Source: Toxonevra muliebris
Taxonomy: Eukaryota > Arthropoda > Insecta > Diptera > Pallopteridae
Assembly (NCBI GenBank): GCA_963691655.1
Contig: OY829326.1
Location: 88,715,235-88,779,234, forward strand
DNA: 64,000 nucleotides
Direction: 5' to 3'
Numbering within the stretch: the stretch's first letter is position 1; each line of letters opens with the position of its first letter. Below, piece by piece: positions 34,412 through 46,610 of this stretch. The position numbers and the translations under genes were made by a program. The notes beneath the pieces are model-generated. The model saw only the letters and a program-made list of their open reading frames with translations. It searched no databases and was not told where the DNA came from.

Positions 34412-35557
34412 CCAATAAATACAACCAGTCCAGACTGCGTTGCATTACACTAATAAGGTGGAATGAAACGCGATTGAGATCGTCAGAAACAGCTATAGAT
34501 TAGGCTTATCAACAGCTGCATTAATGATAAACATATTACTAATTTAAATGAGAGCACAGATTTCTTAATATAAAGAGGAGTACAAAAATGTGATAATATA
34601 TTAAGGTTATTAAAATCATTGCACATACAATGAACAGGATCAAATAGTGCATAATTTGAATTTACATATGAAATAAGTTACAAAAAGGCACAAATGGTTA
34701 GTCTCGCGACGTTTTAGGAACAGTCGCACTGTTCACTAGAAGACCGTCGACATTTCTTGTTATTTCATCATCCAGATACCAACTAGAATAGGTTCCGATT
34801 ATTGTTTTAGTTCCGTGTATATAAAAACATCTACAAAATCTTAAAGGAGAACCTCTGAAATGTCATGCCACATAATATTTCATGCCTATAATAATATTTC
34901 ATGGCATTGAAAACAGTTAATCCTGATCAGTGTCTCGCATATTTTCCATCATATTAGACTTCGTCTTTTCTTGATTCCCTTTCAGTATGTAAATCTAGGG
35001 GAAGCAAATCAAGGAAAATAATTAGAACATCACCATAAAGCATCGGTGATGTCCAGACACATATATCTTAGCACGCTGTTTATTGTAGTGACGATGGACT
35101 TAGCCTGAATTTTTGTCCCACGTCATGTCAAACGTTCTGTGGGGCTTCTAGAAAATCTTAAGTGCATGAGATCTGAAGTTAAAGCCTTTCTTGATTGCGT
35201 CTCCAAATAAATCTTATGCCTCTTTATGGTTTTTACTAGGATTCTTAGAGGGATCCAGTCTACCCCACTATTGGTTGATCTTGTCCAAGACCCTATCCAT
35301 CGTAATGCTAATCCCTTTAAACGAAATTTGCAAATGCGCACACATCGCCCGTATAACCTTGAATGTAAACGCAAAGATTCTGTATTTCACCAAGTACAGA
35401 AGAGTCAACAACGAAGCACCAAAAAAGAAATTTTGATATAAAATTTCAGAAAACACCCGCGAAACTCTTTTCTGCGTATGCGGCTGCCACTACCCATCAA
35501 GCCAAAAAGTGAGTAAAGAGTTTCACGTTTTCAGTGTATTACATAGATAATGCTTAA
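34412..35557. other. Possible 3' UTR then unassigned sequence
   Basis: 34412-34560 may be 3' UTR of the preceding exon. 35190-35440 has overlapping open frames on both strands with somewhat balanced base composition (for example LQMRTHRPYNLECKRKDSVF on the plus strand), but no family is recognised. They may be transposon remnants. Confidence 0.3.
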
Positions 35558-36017
35558 CCCTTAAATGCGCAAGGACATCGATTTTAATGAAAAAATATAT
35601 GATGTGTGAAAAGATGAGATAAGAACGAAAGTCTCCCAGAGTTTTCCGAAAAAATTATTTTTTAAGATGTTATTTGAGCACTAAACACACATCCGAATGA
35701 ACAATATCGATCCAATGTATCACTCCTAGTAGAGTTTTGGTGGCTGAATCCAAATATGGCGGCTAAATGTTTCTAGCACATCAGCACATCATTTTTAAGA
35801 AAATCCATTTTGAAATATTTTATAAAAGTTTTATTAAAATTTGGAAAATAATTTTTCTCAGTTTTAATTTTCTATAATTTCTTAAGTTATTAGTTTATAA
35901 GATCAAAAATAGTTTAAATGGGTGTGTTATTATAAAATTTGTAAAAAGTTATTGGTATTAATATAAAAATACAGTTTGAAAGGTTGTATTTTTAAAGATA
36001 CTGTGAACATTTAAGGG
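35558..36017. mobile_element. piggyBac-type MITE, 460 bp
   Basis: The inverted ends CCCTTAAATGCGCA and CCCTTAAATGTTCA (12/14) each directly abut TTAA (35554-35557 and 36018-36021). TTAA target duplication with CCC-starting TIRs is the piggyBac signature. The interior is AT-rich without a transposase. Confidence 0.88.
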
Positions 36018-36021
36018 TTAA

Positions 36022-37426
36022 GGGTTTTTTGCACGAATGCTTTTGAATGCTCATCACTGCTCTAGAGTTATTGGTTTGAAGTAAATACTGAAATCTGTAG
36101 GATTGATATCTGTAGTTCTTTTAGGCTACTGAATGCAATCACATTATTATTATTAAACTTTATTAATTACAATTAAGCATATTATATTTTTGAATAATTG
36201 TTGTTAATAATAATAAATAAATATTATTCAGCCAGCCAGTCAGTTTGATAGTCGATCGCTTCTCTACTCTACAATTAAAATTAAAATTAATTCCAAACTA
36301 ATTAAAATAAATTATCAAAGGTATGTATGCTTTCATACATATAATTATGAAATATAAGCGAACAAATTCAATAAATTTTACCTATGAATATTAGAATGAA
36401 TTGATTTTGTAACACCTCCATCATGACAAAAGTCCCCTGTATTTCGATCCAGTCTAATGTGTGAATATATGTGAGTATTTACATTTCAGTGCCGGATGTT
36501 TGGATTTTATTTTTTCATATGTGATTTAATAAATTCACATTAAATCAGTGGTTGTTTGATGTAAAGGATGCACATTTTTAATTAATTAATTTAAGGCTAT
36601 ACATAAAGTAATTAGTGAGTTATTTTTAATAAATTCAAACAATTGCACTTTATATCTATTTATTTATGTACATGTGGGTGTGCATGGGTTTAATAAAAAT
36701 TTTCAATTCAATTTCAATTTTTAAATTAAATAATTTATACCAATTGAAAAAAATATCACACAAATTTAATCAATTGAATATTTTGGAAATGCGTTAGAAC
36801 AATAACAATAACAAATTTAATATTTGTTACTATATTATATTGCAAAACAAATCTAAAACATACAGACACGTACAATTAAATGAGGTTTGGCTATCATAGT
36901 ACTTATCTAATATGTTCATTTTTGTTTTTCTAATAATTCTCAAATTGTTTTTCAAAGACATTTAAAATAAGAAAGAAATTGTTGTTGTTTGTGCAATGGT
37001 CTGAGGATGAGTGCCAAGCCTATCCGATTTGTCTTGGATTACTCCATACACATAACTAGACATGTGTGTACACAAAATGTCATTATTTCGTATATTGTAA
37101 ATGGTATAAAATTGCGCAAAATTTCGTTTTCGTTTTTAATTTAATATTAAATAAATAAAAATGTACCAAAGCGCCTAAAATTATGCAGAAGATAAAAGAG
37201 TGTTTAAATTTAAATTTAAACATGAGTCAGACTCCACCTCTTCTCCTCTTCTTAGTCTCACATATATATCTGAGCTGTGTGAATTTTAACTTAATTTCAA
37301 TTATATGTGAATTTCATGGCATCATATTGAGTCTATCACTTTCAAAAGAGACATTCTACATGATAAATACAGTGTAGAATAGCATCGGTATACATATTTT
37401 TTTTTATCGAATTTTATTTGGTGGAA
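36022..37426. other. AT-rich non-coding stretch
   Basis: I see nothing beyond A/T-rich simple sequence. Confidence 0.5.
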
Positions 37427-37652
37427 ACATATGACGCGCTCAGAGGAAAAGTGAAGAAAAAATTTGCTAGAGGAAAGAGTTTTTGCTGCTAGTTGCCGAC
37501 TACAGCGATATAATCGAGTATCCACGAAGAGTTGTAACTTACGCACACATACAAAATCCAATAGGCAAAACAGAACGAGACTTCGTTTCATGGATTATGG
37601 GTTTATGAAATTTTCTATTTTCCTTCACTTTTCTTGTGAGCGCATCATATGT
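37427..37652. mobile_element. MITE-like inverted repeat, 226 bp
   Basis: ACATATGACGCGCTCAGAGG at the left is matched inverted by ACATATGATGCGCTCACAAG at the right. Similarity runs on through GAAAAGTGAAG, giving about 35 bp arms. The flanking duplication is unclear, so the superfamily is open. Confidence 0.6.
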
Positions 37653-38539
37653 AAATAACTTATGATATAAAGTGATTACCACATATTCCTTAGCCCGAAA
37701 TGAAATTAGTCCTTAGCCCGAATTAGAAAGTGTACAGACACTTGTTTAGATTCAGCTGTTTTATTAAGGTATCTGTTATATAGAGGTTAAAATTCTAATT
37801 GTAACTTTTTTATTTAATTTCCATCTTAAAGGTTCAGCAGTTTACGGTGTCTTTCATCCACTGGTTTGGTTCAAAAACCGGTTCGTCCGCTCCATCAAAC
37901 GTATGGTTCGGTTCAAAAATGTTTTGGTTCGAAAATCTTATATTATTTTCCAAAGCTTTTAAGTACTTGTGATTATTGCCCGACGTTGAAAATTTTCTCA
38001 GCAGACACCATTTCTTTAGAATTTCCTTTGATATCAAGTATACTCAATGTGGTTGCTTTTGAACTTATTCCTGGCTATAAGGAATATTTGCATCAAGGTT
38101 GCTTAATATTGCCCAAATTATCCCATATGCAGACAGATGGATAAACGGACAAAGCTAGATCGCCTACATGCTCATATCTATGGCGTCTAAATGTGGCCGT
38201 TATAAATAACCGTTACTCGAATAAAACCAATATACCCGACGCAAAAGGTTTGTAGAGCTTAAAAATCAATACTGCAAAATGTAATGATGGAAAATTTTGT
38301 TGTTTTGTATCAACTGTTTTTTGAAAAAAAAGTAGTTTGGTTTTACTTTTGGTACCGTATAAATAAAGTGGAAGGTGTCGTATTAATTTTCGTTGATAAA
38401 ATCAACATGGATAGTTTTGCCATTGTTGAAGTTAAACGCTACTTTTTTTAAGCCGTGTTGTTTGTTGCAGTTTGTAATTTCTAAAGTTATAAGTGCGATG
38501 TCCTTTGCAAATGTGATATAGTTTAAAATTGGTAGGTAC
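37653..38539. other. Non-coding, repeat-like in part
   Basis: 38140-38240 (GATGGATAAACGGACAAAGC, then CCGTTATAAATAACCG) resembles the tail of a dispersed fly repeat. A short palindrome, GTTATAAATAAC, is centred near 38205. I see no gene. Confidence 0.4.
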
Positions 38540-39020
38540 AAGCCTACTAGAGGACAGTGGAAAGGCAGACAATTTGGTCCGGGAGGCCTCTACCCTCCAC
38601 AAATCTCAGGCTGAATTAGAATTTATAACACTAAAATCAGTCAAAAGTGAAATTTCAAAGAGAGTCAGTTATAGACGAAATAGGTTAATGTAAGACTATG
38701 GGAGAAACAGAAACTTAAAGATCTGAAGACTGGCGGCAAAATTACTGACTTTTTGTTCATTCCTGACCAAGCGCCCTAAACACTAACTTACTGTCTGTAG
38801 TTGTAAATATCCTGAGGAAAAAGCAACTATATTTCATTTTCTCTGGGAATGCCACACTTTAGAAAGAACAAGGCCGAAACGCTTATGAAAGCCATACTTC
38901 AGCAAATTTAAAATTTTCGCGAACCTCGTACGCCTATGGATAGAGACAATTAAATGGGGGTGAGTGGCTTGAACCACCAATTTAATCAACACATAAGAGT
39001 AGAAACATTTTCGGTTTACC
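38540..39020 (+). pseudogene. LINE ORF2 fragment: RNase H end and zinc knuckle
   Basis: Across frameshifts the plus strand reads KADNLVREASTLHKSQAELE, then FITLKSVKSEISKRVSYRR, a gap, then CSCKYPEEKATIFHFLWECH, then TLERTRPKRL, then a LWIETIKWG end. This is the order found at the C-terminus of Jockey/I-group reverse transcriptases (RNase H tail, linker, CCHC-like motif, tail). Stops near 38699 and 38785 show decay. Confidence 0.8.
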
Positions 39021-39279
39021 TAATATCGCTCAAACTTTTTTTTTATCTATTATTCCATTTTGAATAACAATTTTTCTTCCCTTAAGAATAATGCACATAA
39101 TAACGCTCGATACCTAATTTTCGATAGATGTGTTTATGTCGATTCAATCGTGACTCAAGACGAGACTTGTTATACATTATCTAGTGATGTTCCTAGCATA
39201 CTGAACATGTGTTTTTCAATTGTACCCGGTTCTCTGAGGTATGTGAACACTTTTTTTTTTTGGATTCTGCTAACATTAA

Positions 39280-39720
39280 GATGGAATAATACACAGTCTA
39301 CGATGAGGAGCATTGGCAGGCCTAGAGCAGCGACTGTAGCATTCTAACATAACAATTCATCTAAAGTTACTTTCAGTATTAGGTTGAAGTCTTTTGGCTA
39401 AGAGTTTTTAAAATAGTTTGGACAGAATGGGGAGTAGTAAGGTTAGTCTGTAAGACGATACTTCGTGCGGCTACTTTCTAGATTTTCGTGAGCCTTGAAA
39501 AATTTTGAAGTGGTAGTTGGTTTAACATTTTCACTATAATTTGGTCAGAGCGAGTAGATATTTGGGGCTTCAGACAGCGATTAGTTTTGCCAATAACTTT
39601 AGTTACGGCTATGTATTGTGTTTCTGGAGTGGATTCTTGATTTGAAATAGACTAATGAGTAGTCTGGGTCTATATCTCTAACTCTTTAACAACTAGTAGG
39701 TAGTTGTGAGATTCCTGGAG
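39280..39720 (-). pseudogene. Possible LINE reverse-transcriptase N-terminal remnant
   Basis: The minus strand shows a weak but ordered match to the start of non-LTR RT domains: ISTRSDQIIVKMLNQLPL, then LTKI and a stop, then a TTPHSVQTILK-like segment where the family has the WK…I.KPGK stretch. Stops are frequent. It lies opposite in strand to the preceding fragment, so it derives from a different insertion. Confidence 0.4.
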
Positions 39721-39791
39721 AGTTATATAGAAATCGAGGTATAATTAAAAAAAAAAACTTAACAATACACTGAAAACTTTTGACGGCCGAT

Positions 39792-40648
39792 CATGTCAAA
39801 AATAAAAAAACAAAAGAGACATTTCATATGAAGCGGACAACGAAAAAAAGTGAGGTTGTGAATTTGAAGTTTGAAATTTGGCCTAATTAAACTTGTGAAA
39901 AATATAAATGTAGACACACAATTTTGTTTGTATGAAGCTTATTTGCCAAGTTATGGGTTTTTAAAGAATTGACGTAATTGCAATATGGATTTTTAAAAAA
40001 AATTTTGAGAATTAAGCAAATTTACAATAAAATATTGAACATGGTAATTTAAATAAGCAATTTACTGTTATTTTCAACTATGGAATCAGACCGGAAATTA
40101 AAATTTTTTGTATGCGCCAAACCGGAAGTAAAAGTTTAAAATCAGAATTTTAATAACTTCGACCATTTAACAAAAAAAATTTATTTTTCAAAATTTAGGT
40201 TAAAGTATTTAAATAATGTTCTTAGAATTTCAAAATGAGATATACATTAGTTTAGTGGATAGCTACATAGGTGTCGCACTGGTAGCTATGTATTTTAATT
40301 CATGTAACTCCTAAACTAGTGCAGATCTTATTTTGAAATTTTAGGGTACTATTTAAATACTTTAAGCTAAATTTTGAAAAATAATTTTTTTTTTTTTTAA
40401 ATGGTCGAAGTTATTTAAATTCTGTTTTTAAACTTTTACTTCCGGTTTGGTGCCTAAAAAACTTTAATTTCCGGTCTAATTCCATAGTTGAAAAGAAAAG
40501 TAAATTTTCTATTTTATTGTAAAATTGTGTGTCCACATTCATATTTTCAAGAAGTTCAATTATGTCGAATTTGAGAACTTCACATTTTTTTACGTTGTCC
40601 GCTTCACTTGAAATGCCTCAAAAGCGGTTTGTTTTTTTTTGAAACATG
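39792..40648. repeat. Near-palindromic foldback element, about 860 bp
   Basis: Two arms meet with almost no loop near 40255-40285. Landmarks on opposite strands include GAAGCGGACAACG (39830/40604), GTAGACACACAATTTT versus GTGGACACACAATTTT, TCAACTATGGAAT, AACCGGAAGTAAAAGTTTAA and TTCAAAATTTAG. Identity is about 85%. The left arm carries about 100 extra bases around 39923-40025. Transcripts would form a long hairpin. End structure (CATGTC/CATGTT) and TSD are not clear. Confidence 0.85.
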
Positions 40649-41736
40649 TCAGTAAGAATAAAAATTCATCAACTCCCACTAGTCAGACTACGCGCCAAGT
40701 TGTCTGTCGTCGGCAGTTATTTGTATCTTTAGTTTCTTGTTTTCTTAGTTTCTTTTAGTTTTTTGCTAAGAACTGAGAAGTTCATTGTACCGAAAGTTTG
40801 ACAGCAAATATATTTCTATTGGATTTGTTACATGAAAAAACTTTATTGCAGTTATATACATACAATTAGTTAGTCACCGTTTTTATATATACCCTCCCAT
40901 ATACATTCATAGTTCAATGTATTGTACAATTTTTTGTACGAAACTTTTTTATTTTATTTCCTTTTGTTTTTTCTTTCTATTTTATTTTATTTAACTGAAC
41001 TGTAAACGAAAGTTTTTTTATGTATGCCTTTTGTGTGCTTTTTTTTATTAGTAAATTTTGTAAAGTTTCGTGAACTTTTCCTTTTCTACTGCGTCAAAGA
41101 ATTCGTCAACCGAACATAACGTTCAATATTTACCAGCGAAAGTGCATAAGTACAAATGCAAAAAGTCCTGCGAAAGGACCTGTTGCAATAAACAAAACAA
41201 TAAGCACATAATTTGTTGGTGTAAAGATGCAGAATCATGTGCTTTTTTTTATTTTGTTGTGTTAGGTTTTTACTTACTTTGTCTGGCGCCAGAAAATATA
41301 TGCGAAATAATATTGTGATAGTAAGTCGACAGTAAAAATTTTATTATTTGTGCTTACTTGCATATGCAAGCATTTTAAATTTTTAGTAAATTTAGTTGTC
41401 TTGACCTAACTTGCTTTGTCTTCATTTTTGTATATTCTGCTCAATTAACTTGAGCTTGTTGTCTTGATTTTATACAGCGAAATTTTATCAAATGTGATTT
41501 CATTGACTCCCATTGAAAATTTAATTATTCAATTTGGAATGGTTACCTATATTTCTTAAATTTAAAGAGATATAGTGATAGCAAATGTATATCTTCTGTT
41601 CTCTCACAGTATGCGACTGTTTCTTTTAGTTTATACCTAGTAAATATTATCTCCAAAGTTGAATTTTGGTATAAATCACACGCTCGTTCGCCTTCATATT
41701 GCATTGTATTGTACGATTAGAGTCCGCATAAAGTGA

Positions 41737-42307
41737 GGAACAGAATGTGAAGCTGAAGCGTGAAGTAACAATCTGTCAAAAGTAAAATGTATACTTTGTT
41801 ATGTTTTTTGTAGGATATGAAAATTAAATCTAGTTGTTAATTTTTCAAAGTCTTGACTACTGTTCCATGTAGTCATCACAACAACAGTGTATACAGAGAC
41901 GGGCAAATCAGACGGCCGTTTCGGAATCCACCACGATTCCTCATCAGTGATCTTAGTGATAGTTCTTAATCTTTCAATATCCTGTATAAGCTACTAATAT
42001 TTCATTTTCATTGTAACACAATGTGAAGTTGTCGCTGCCGCTGAAGCTAAAGTGAAGTGCAAAATAAGAACTTTTCAACTTTGTCACGGTTCAAGCAAAA
42101 CAACTAATTGTCAAAATAAAAAAGTGGAAGAATGCACTGAATTATTTATAGAACTTGCAAAAAATATGATTGTGTGTGTTTCCAATTACAATAAACATGA
42201 GCTTCAGAGGTACACATTCTGTACACATTTTTCTTTGTCGCGCTTCATTGTTTGCTACACTACATTCTGTGCTTCAGCTGCGTACTTCACGCTTCACATG
42301 CTGTTCC
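41737..42307. repeat. 571-bp inverted repeat enclosing a hammerhead motif
   Basis: GGAACAGAATGTGAAGC at 41737 and, inverted from 42307, GGAACAGCATGTGAAGC match. The arms continue as GTGAAGT after a 6-bp TGAAGC copy-number difference. Further GTGAAGY units occur near 42021-42060. Flanks ATAAAGTGA and TTAAAGCGA (the latter four bases outside the right arm) could be a worn TSD. This may be a MITE carrying the ribozyme. Confidence 0.5.
41901..41955 (-). ncRNA. Hammerhead self-cleaving ribozyme (apparently intact)
   Basis: On the minus strand all core elements are present. CUGAUGA is at 41947-41941. Stem II is GGAAUC (41940-41935) with GAUUCC (41928-41923), 6 perfect pairs, loop GUGGUG. GAAA is at 41922-41919. 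Stem III is short: A41919-U41912 and C41918-G41913, loop GGCC. The cleavage triplet is GUC, with predicted scission after C41911. Stem I pairs 41948-41953 with 41910-41905 (A-U, C-G, U-A, A-U, G-U, A-U). The family cleaves its own RNA to give 2',3'-cyclic phosphate and 5'-OH ends. Short stem III is typical of retroelement hammerheads (Penelope-like, retrozymes), which often act as dimers. No protein gene is attached. Confidence 0.8.
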
Positions 42308-42379
42308 AGGTTTAAAGCGAGGAGCGCTTTGTCTAGAGAGTCCATTATGCTCCGTCCCGAAGACGAACACTCTTCTACC

Positions 42380-42960
42380 TTAGTAAGGCTGTAGTTTCGT
42401 AAATAACCTTTAATCTACCGAAAACTTAAATCTATCAAGTCCTCTTTTATTAAGAAATGGTTCCTAAGCTTAGTATGTCTCGTTTCGTCATCTTCAAAGC
42501 TCGATTTCTTGACTTCGGTTTTACTCAGAAAATCGTTGACTGTCACGAAACCTATGATGAGCCCTACAATGAGTCTCAAGTCAGACCTTCACAGACTTAG
42601 CTGATACTTTGATCTGTCTCGTCTAAGAGAATCAATAAATCTATTCTGTCGACCGGAATCTAGTCCCTGCAAATGGTCGTTGTGCAATTGGCGCAACCTC
42701 CGTCTTCAATAGCCGCCTGGCTATTCGAGTAGATGGGAATAGAGTCACCTTTCCATTTTCTATTTAGCAACAACTGTGTAGTGTTAATGATTGCATACAT
42801 CCCAGTTTGAGAAATCGAGGTGTAGATGCCTAATACAATAGATTCTTCGACCATGTTTGGTTACCTATTGAGGATCCTTCAGTGTAGAAAACATTGCACT
42901 TTGGGTGAAAACTAGTTTATCACTTACTACCATCATTCCTCCCGGTCGGAGTGAATGCAA
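42380..42960 (-). pseudogene. LINE ORF2 RNase H to C-terminal remnant
   Basis: The minus-strand frame from 42854 reads GIYTSISQTGMYAIINTTQL, then GDSIPIYSNSQAAIEDGGCA. IYS-N-SQAAI is the RNase H IYSDSQAAI motif with the catalytic Asp position changed to Asn. Further downstream, in another frame, RLIVGLIIGFVTVNDFLSKT and RNHFLIKEDLIDLSF match the segment before and after the zinc knuckle. Stops and frameshifts separate the parts. Confidence 0.75.
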
Positions 42961-43879
42961 TGTTCATTTTAATATTTGCGAGCATTGATTTAAATAAGAC
43001 TTCATTGGTGTATAAATTTGTGTGCGAGTACCTTGAAAATAAATCAATATAGCCGCCGCCATTAATGTTCATAAGCGCCATTTTTATGTATTTTGCGCAT
43101 TCTAAAATTCGATTTTCATTGTTTCCTTTTTATATTGTATATTTCTGTTTTTCGTAATTTCTTGCATTCATAAAAATTTAACTTTATTTTCACGACGTCT
43201 GTTGTTGATGCTTCTCCTTCCTCTTCTTCTTCTCCTCGCTTATTTTTCTAGTGTTTTGTCTTTTTTTCGCTTTTCGTTAATTACCGTAATGGTAGTTATC
43301 GCTTTTTAACGGGGCTCTAAAAATGTTTTACGAATTAAATACGCACATGAATTACAACTACAACAACAATAGCAACAACAAAAACAAAATCATTAATGAA
43401 GCTAAATCTGTTATTTTTACTACTTTTTTGAAAACTTTTTAACTACTTTTTATAAGCGGCAAGTAACATTATTATTATTATTATTTTTTAATATTAACAC
43501 AAACGCTGTACACAGTTTACACCGTGTTTGACTGTTTCTATAGTTAGAATTTTGGTATTTGCAAATTAATGGTGGGAATTTGAATAGAGTGAATTGAAAA
43601 TGTTGCATTACTTATTAATTCCACATACATACATTCATACACATATGTATGTAAGTATATTGAAGGTTGTTGTTGCTGCCGACATTTTTTGATGCTATTA
43701 AAATTTTAATTGATAATGAAACATTTTTGTAATTGTTTTGTTTTTAAATTTCGTTAAAACATTGCAAATTCGTGGTCGTTACTTGTGGAGTTTTGTTTTT
43801 GCGGGGAGTGACTGAGTTTGATATAAATCGATTATACATAAGCACTCTAAAGAATAATGGGGAAGCTAGCCCATTGAGT

Positions 43880-44070
43880 TCACCTAAAACCTATTCTAAA
43901 TTCAGGCTAATATTTAGACCTAAATAAGACTAATAATCACACCAAATACAGACCAAAGTTTTGAACAAAATTCAGACCAAAAATCAAACCTAGGCAAGAC
44001 TTACAACCAGACTTTTGTGGTTAAGACTTAAAACGGATCAAAACTCAGTCCAAAATAATGAAGTTTGAAA
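43880..44070 (+). repeat. Degenerate minisatellite-like CAGACCAAA repeats
   Basis: Words such as ACAGACCAAA, TTCAGACCAAA, CTTACAACCAGACTT and TCAGTCCAAAA recur about every 20 bases with heavy divergence. It looks like an old short tandem array. Confidence 0.4.
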
Positions 44071-46610
44071 TTTTAGTTACACTATGCGGCCAAATTCGAA
44101 TTATTGTCATTGACATGGGGTTTGACCTTTGAAATTAAAAACTAAGGTGACGCTGAGCAAGGCCAGCAACTGTTGTTGAACTGGAACTGAGCTTGAAAAG
44201 TTTAAAATGATTAAAAAAATAGAAAGAATTATCGTGTCTTTTTAAATTTAGACTTATTTGAAAGGCAAAAGAGTAATATTTCATACAGTATATTTGAAGT
44301 TTTTCCAGAAGCGGTTAAAATATTGACAGAGTAGGGAGATGGCATGTGGTTTTCATAAAAAAATCTCCATAAAATTATCAATAACTCTGCAGAAGTAAGT
44401 CTTGATAAGAATATCCTTTCGATTTTAAATTAAATTTTAATAATGGAGATGACAATTTAATGAGTGACCCCGTTTTTACCTTATCCACAATTTTTTAGCT
44501 CTTTTTTAGTGTTCGGAAATCTAGCATCGCACCATCTGGTGCTGGAAAAATACCCAATATTACTGCTTAAAAATTTGTCACTTTATTTCCTTTAAATAAG
44601 TATAAATTTATAATTTGTGTATTTTAGAATTGTCGAGTTCTTTCTATTTTTCATAATTTTTAGATTCTTTCCTAAGACCATAATTTCAAATAAAAAATGT
44701 TCTTAACTTTACTAACGTAGCAAAACTGTGAATGCAAGATTGCTCAGCAGAAGATCTTTTTTGTGTCCGCTATGAACACTTAAGTCAAAAAATGTGTCGC
44801 ACAGTGTTATTGAAAAACGTTTACAAAAAGTGGTTAGAATAAATTGATTCAGGTTGGAGTTATAGACGTTTCCATGCAGGTCCTTTATTTGACGGTGTTT
44901 TCACCACAAAACTGGTGAATAAATCATCTTATCTACGTAACTAGTGCTCAGCTTCACTTTCAACTAGCACGGCAGTATTGGCAAGCATTTCTAGCCTTTT
45001 GCGCAGTGACAAAAATGCTCATATTTTTTTTTTGAAATTGAGAATAATGGTTTTCTCTTTTGAAGGATTTCTCGTAATTATTTTGGGAATAATTAGAGAA
45101 ATATGGTTTAAATTTAAAATGTTAAAAAAAAAACATTTTTTTTATTATAAAAATAATAACGCAAATGGTAAATCTTATTCTTAAACAGAAATTTTGATGT
45201 CTCATTCGCCGATTTCTGATCATTAAGAAAACCATTTGAAAAACTTCAATTGTTAATAACTTTTGAACATGATAATTTTTTTCTATAAAATTACGAAACT
45301 TTATAATTTGTTACTAAACAAATAAAAAAATGTTTATTTTGACCAAAAATTATTGTTATGATTTTGTGCGGTACGCTTGATAAACCGGCATCCACCTATA
45401 TTTAAAAAATGTTAGAGCTAAAAAATGCAAAACTAAATATTTTTTGCTTACGACTTACACACGTTCTTTGTAAGTCTCGTATTTTTTAAATACGAAAAAT
45501 TGCGTTTGGACCCATTTCCAAAATAACTTTTTTCGAAAAATCCCAAAAATTCGTAGAATTTTTTATTGTCCTGATAGCCGAAAGTTAAATAACTTTTTTT
45601 TTTTAAATTTTGTGACCTTTGTTTTTGTCCATTGAATTTCGGGAATTTTTAAAATCATATTAAAAATATAATTTAATAAATTTAGGAATAAATTAACAAC
45701 TAAATTAATTAGAGTTAAATACATTAAATTTTATTGTAAAAGTGCTCATGGTTCTTCTGTGGCAGACTGTGAAATGCTTTAAATCTCACCTCCTTTACTG
45801 AAATGGTTATTGTTTTTTACTTCTTCTCTGCTTGAACTATTACGTTTAAAACGAAAACAAATTTTTTGAATTTGGGTTCAACAAAATTTTGGACTTTTGC
45901 CTTCTGTCGACGCACTGTGCGCCTAACAAAAAGGTACATTTCGCTGCCGCCTGTTAAGCCCCAATCGGCGCAGAGTTCCATGTGGCAATATTCAAATAAA
46001 CATTTGGTAACTAACAAAAGTTCTGTCGCCTTTTTTCTAAACTTGACGCTCTTAAAATACAGAATGGTTCCATGCAAAATTAGGCAATCTAGGTATGTAT
46101 TTTGGATAAGTATGTTTTATAAAACCAGATTCCTCAAAAAGGCGGAAGAAAGGTTCCAATTTAAGTGCATAAAATGAATGCACACAAACACGAGAAAAGT
46201 AATTTAAGAATATTACATTTACAATGCTACAATTTTATTTTTATTTAAAATAAGGTATTTTTTAAAACAGTTTTTGAGCTTCTTAAAAAATTTAAAACAT
46301 GGTCAAGTGAGAAATTCATCTAGTGTCCTTATAAACTATATAAACTACTCCCCAAAAAGTATTTTGCCTTACATAAGGAGTTTTAAAAGTTGGCAAGCCT
46401 TTTTTGACCCCATGCGATTCATCATAACTAGCAATATTGTACAGTTTAAGGTTTTGCGAGATATACACATACTGCAAAATTATACTGACCTCTTTACAAA
46501 GAAACAAAAACAAACGAAATTGCACACATGCATGCATGTTTTCCTGTTATAAAAGTACATTATAAAGAGTGCAACGCATGAACTTTTTAAAATACCCACA
46601 CAAACGCATA
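44071..46610. other. AT-rich non-coding stretch
   Basis: No gene is supported. Open frames on both strands at 45817-46177 have somewhat better composition than average, but neither shows a known motif, and they overlap each other in opposite directions. Confidence 0.4.

Noticed and set aside
35123..35456. Cluster of open frames on both strands
   Set aside because: No family recognised; kept only as unassigned sequence.
41070..41318. Cys-rich frame with CKKSCERTCC-like stretch
   Set aside because: No ATG start at the frame opening, no signal peptide or family match; single short frame in AT-rich DNA.
45817..46177. Overlapping frames on both strands as a gene
   Set aside because: No motif, no start or splice context and the two frames exclude each other.
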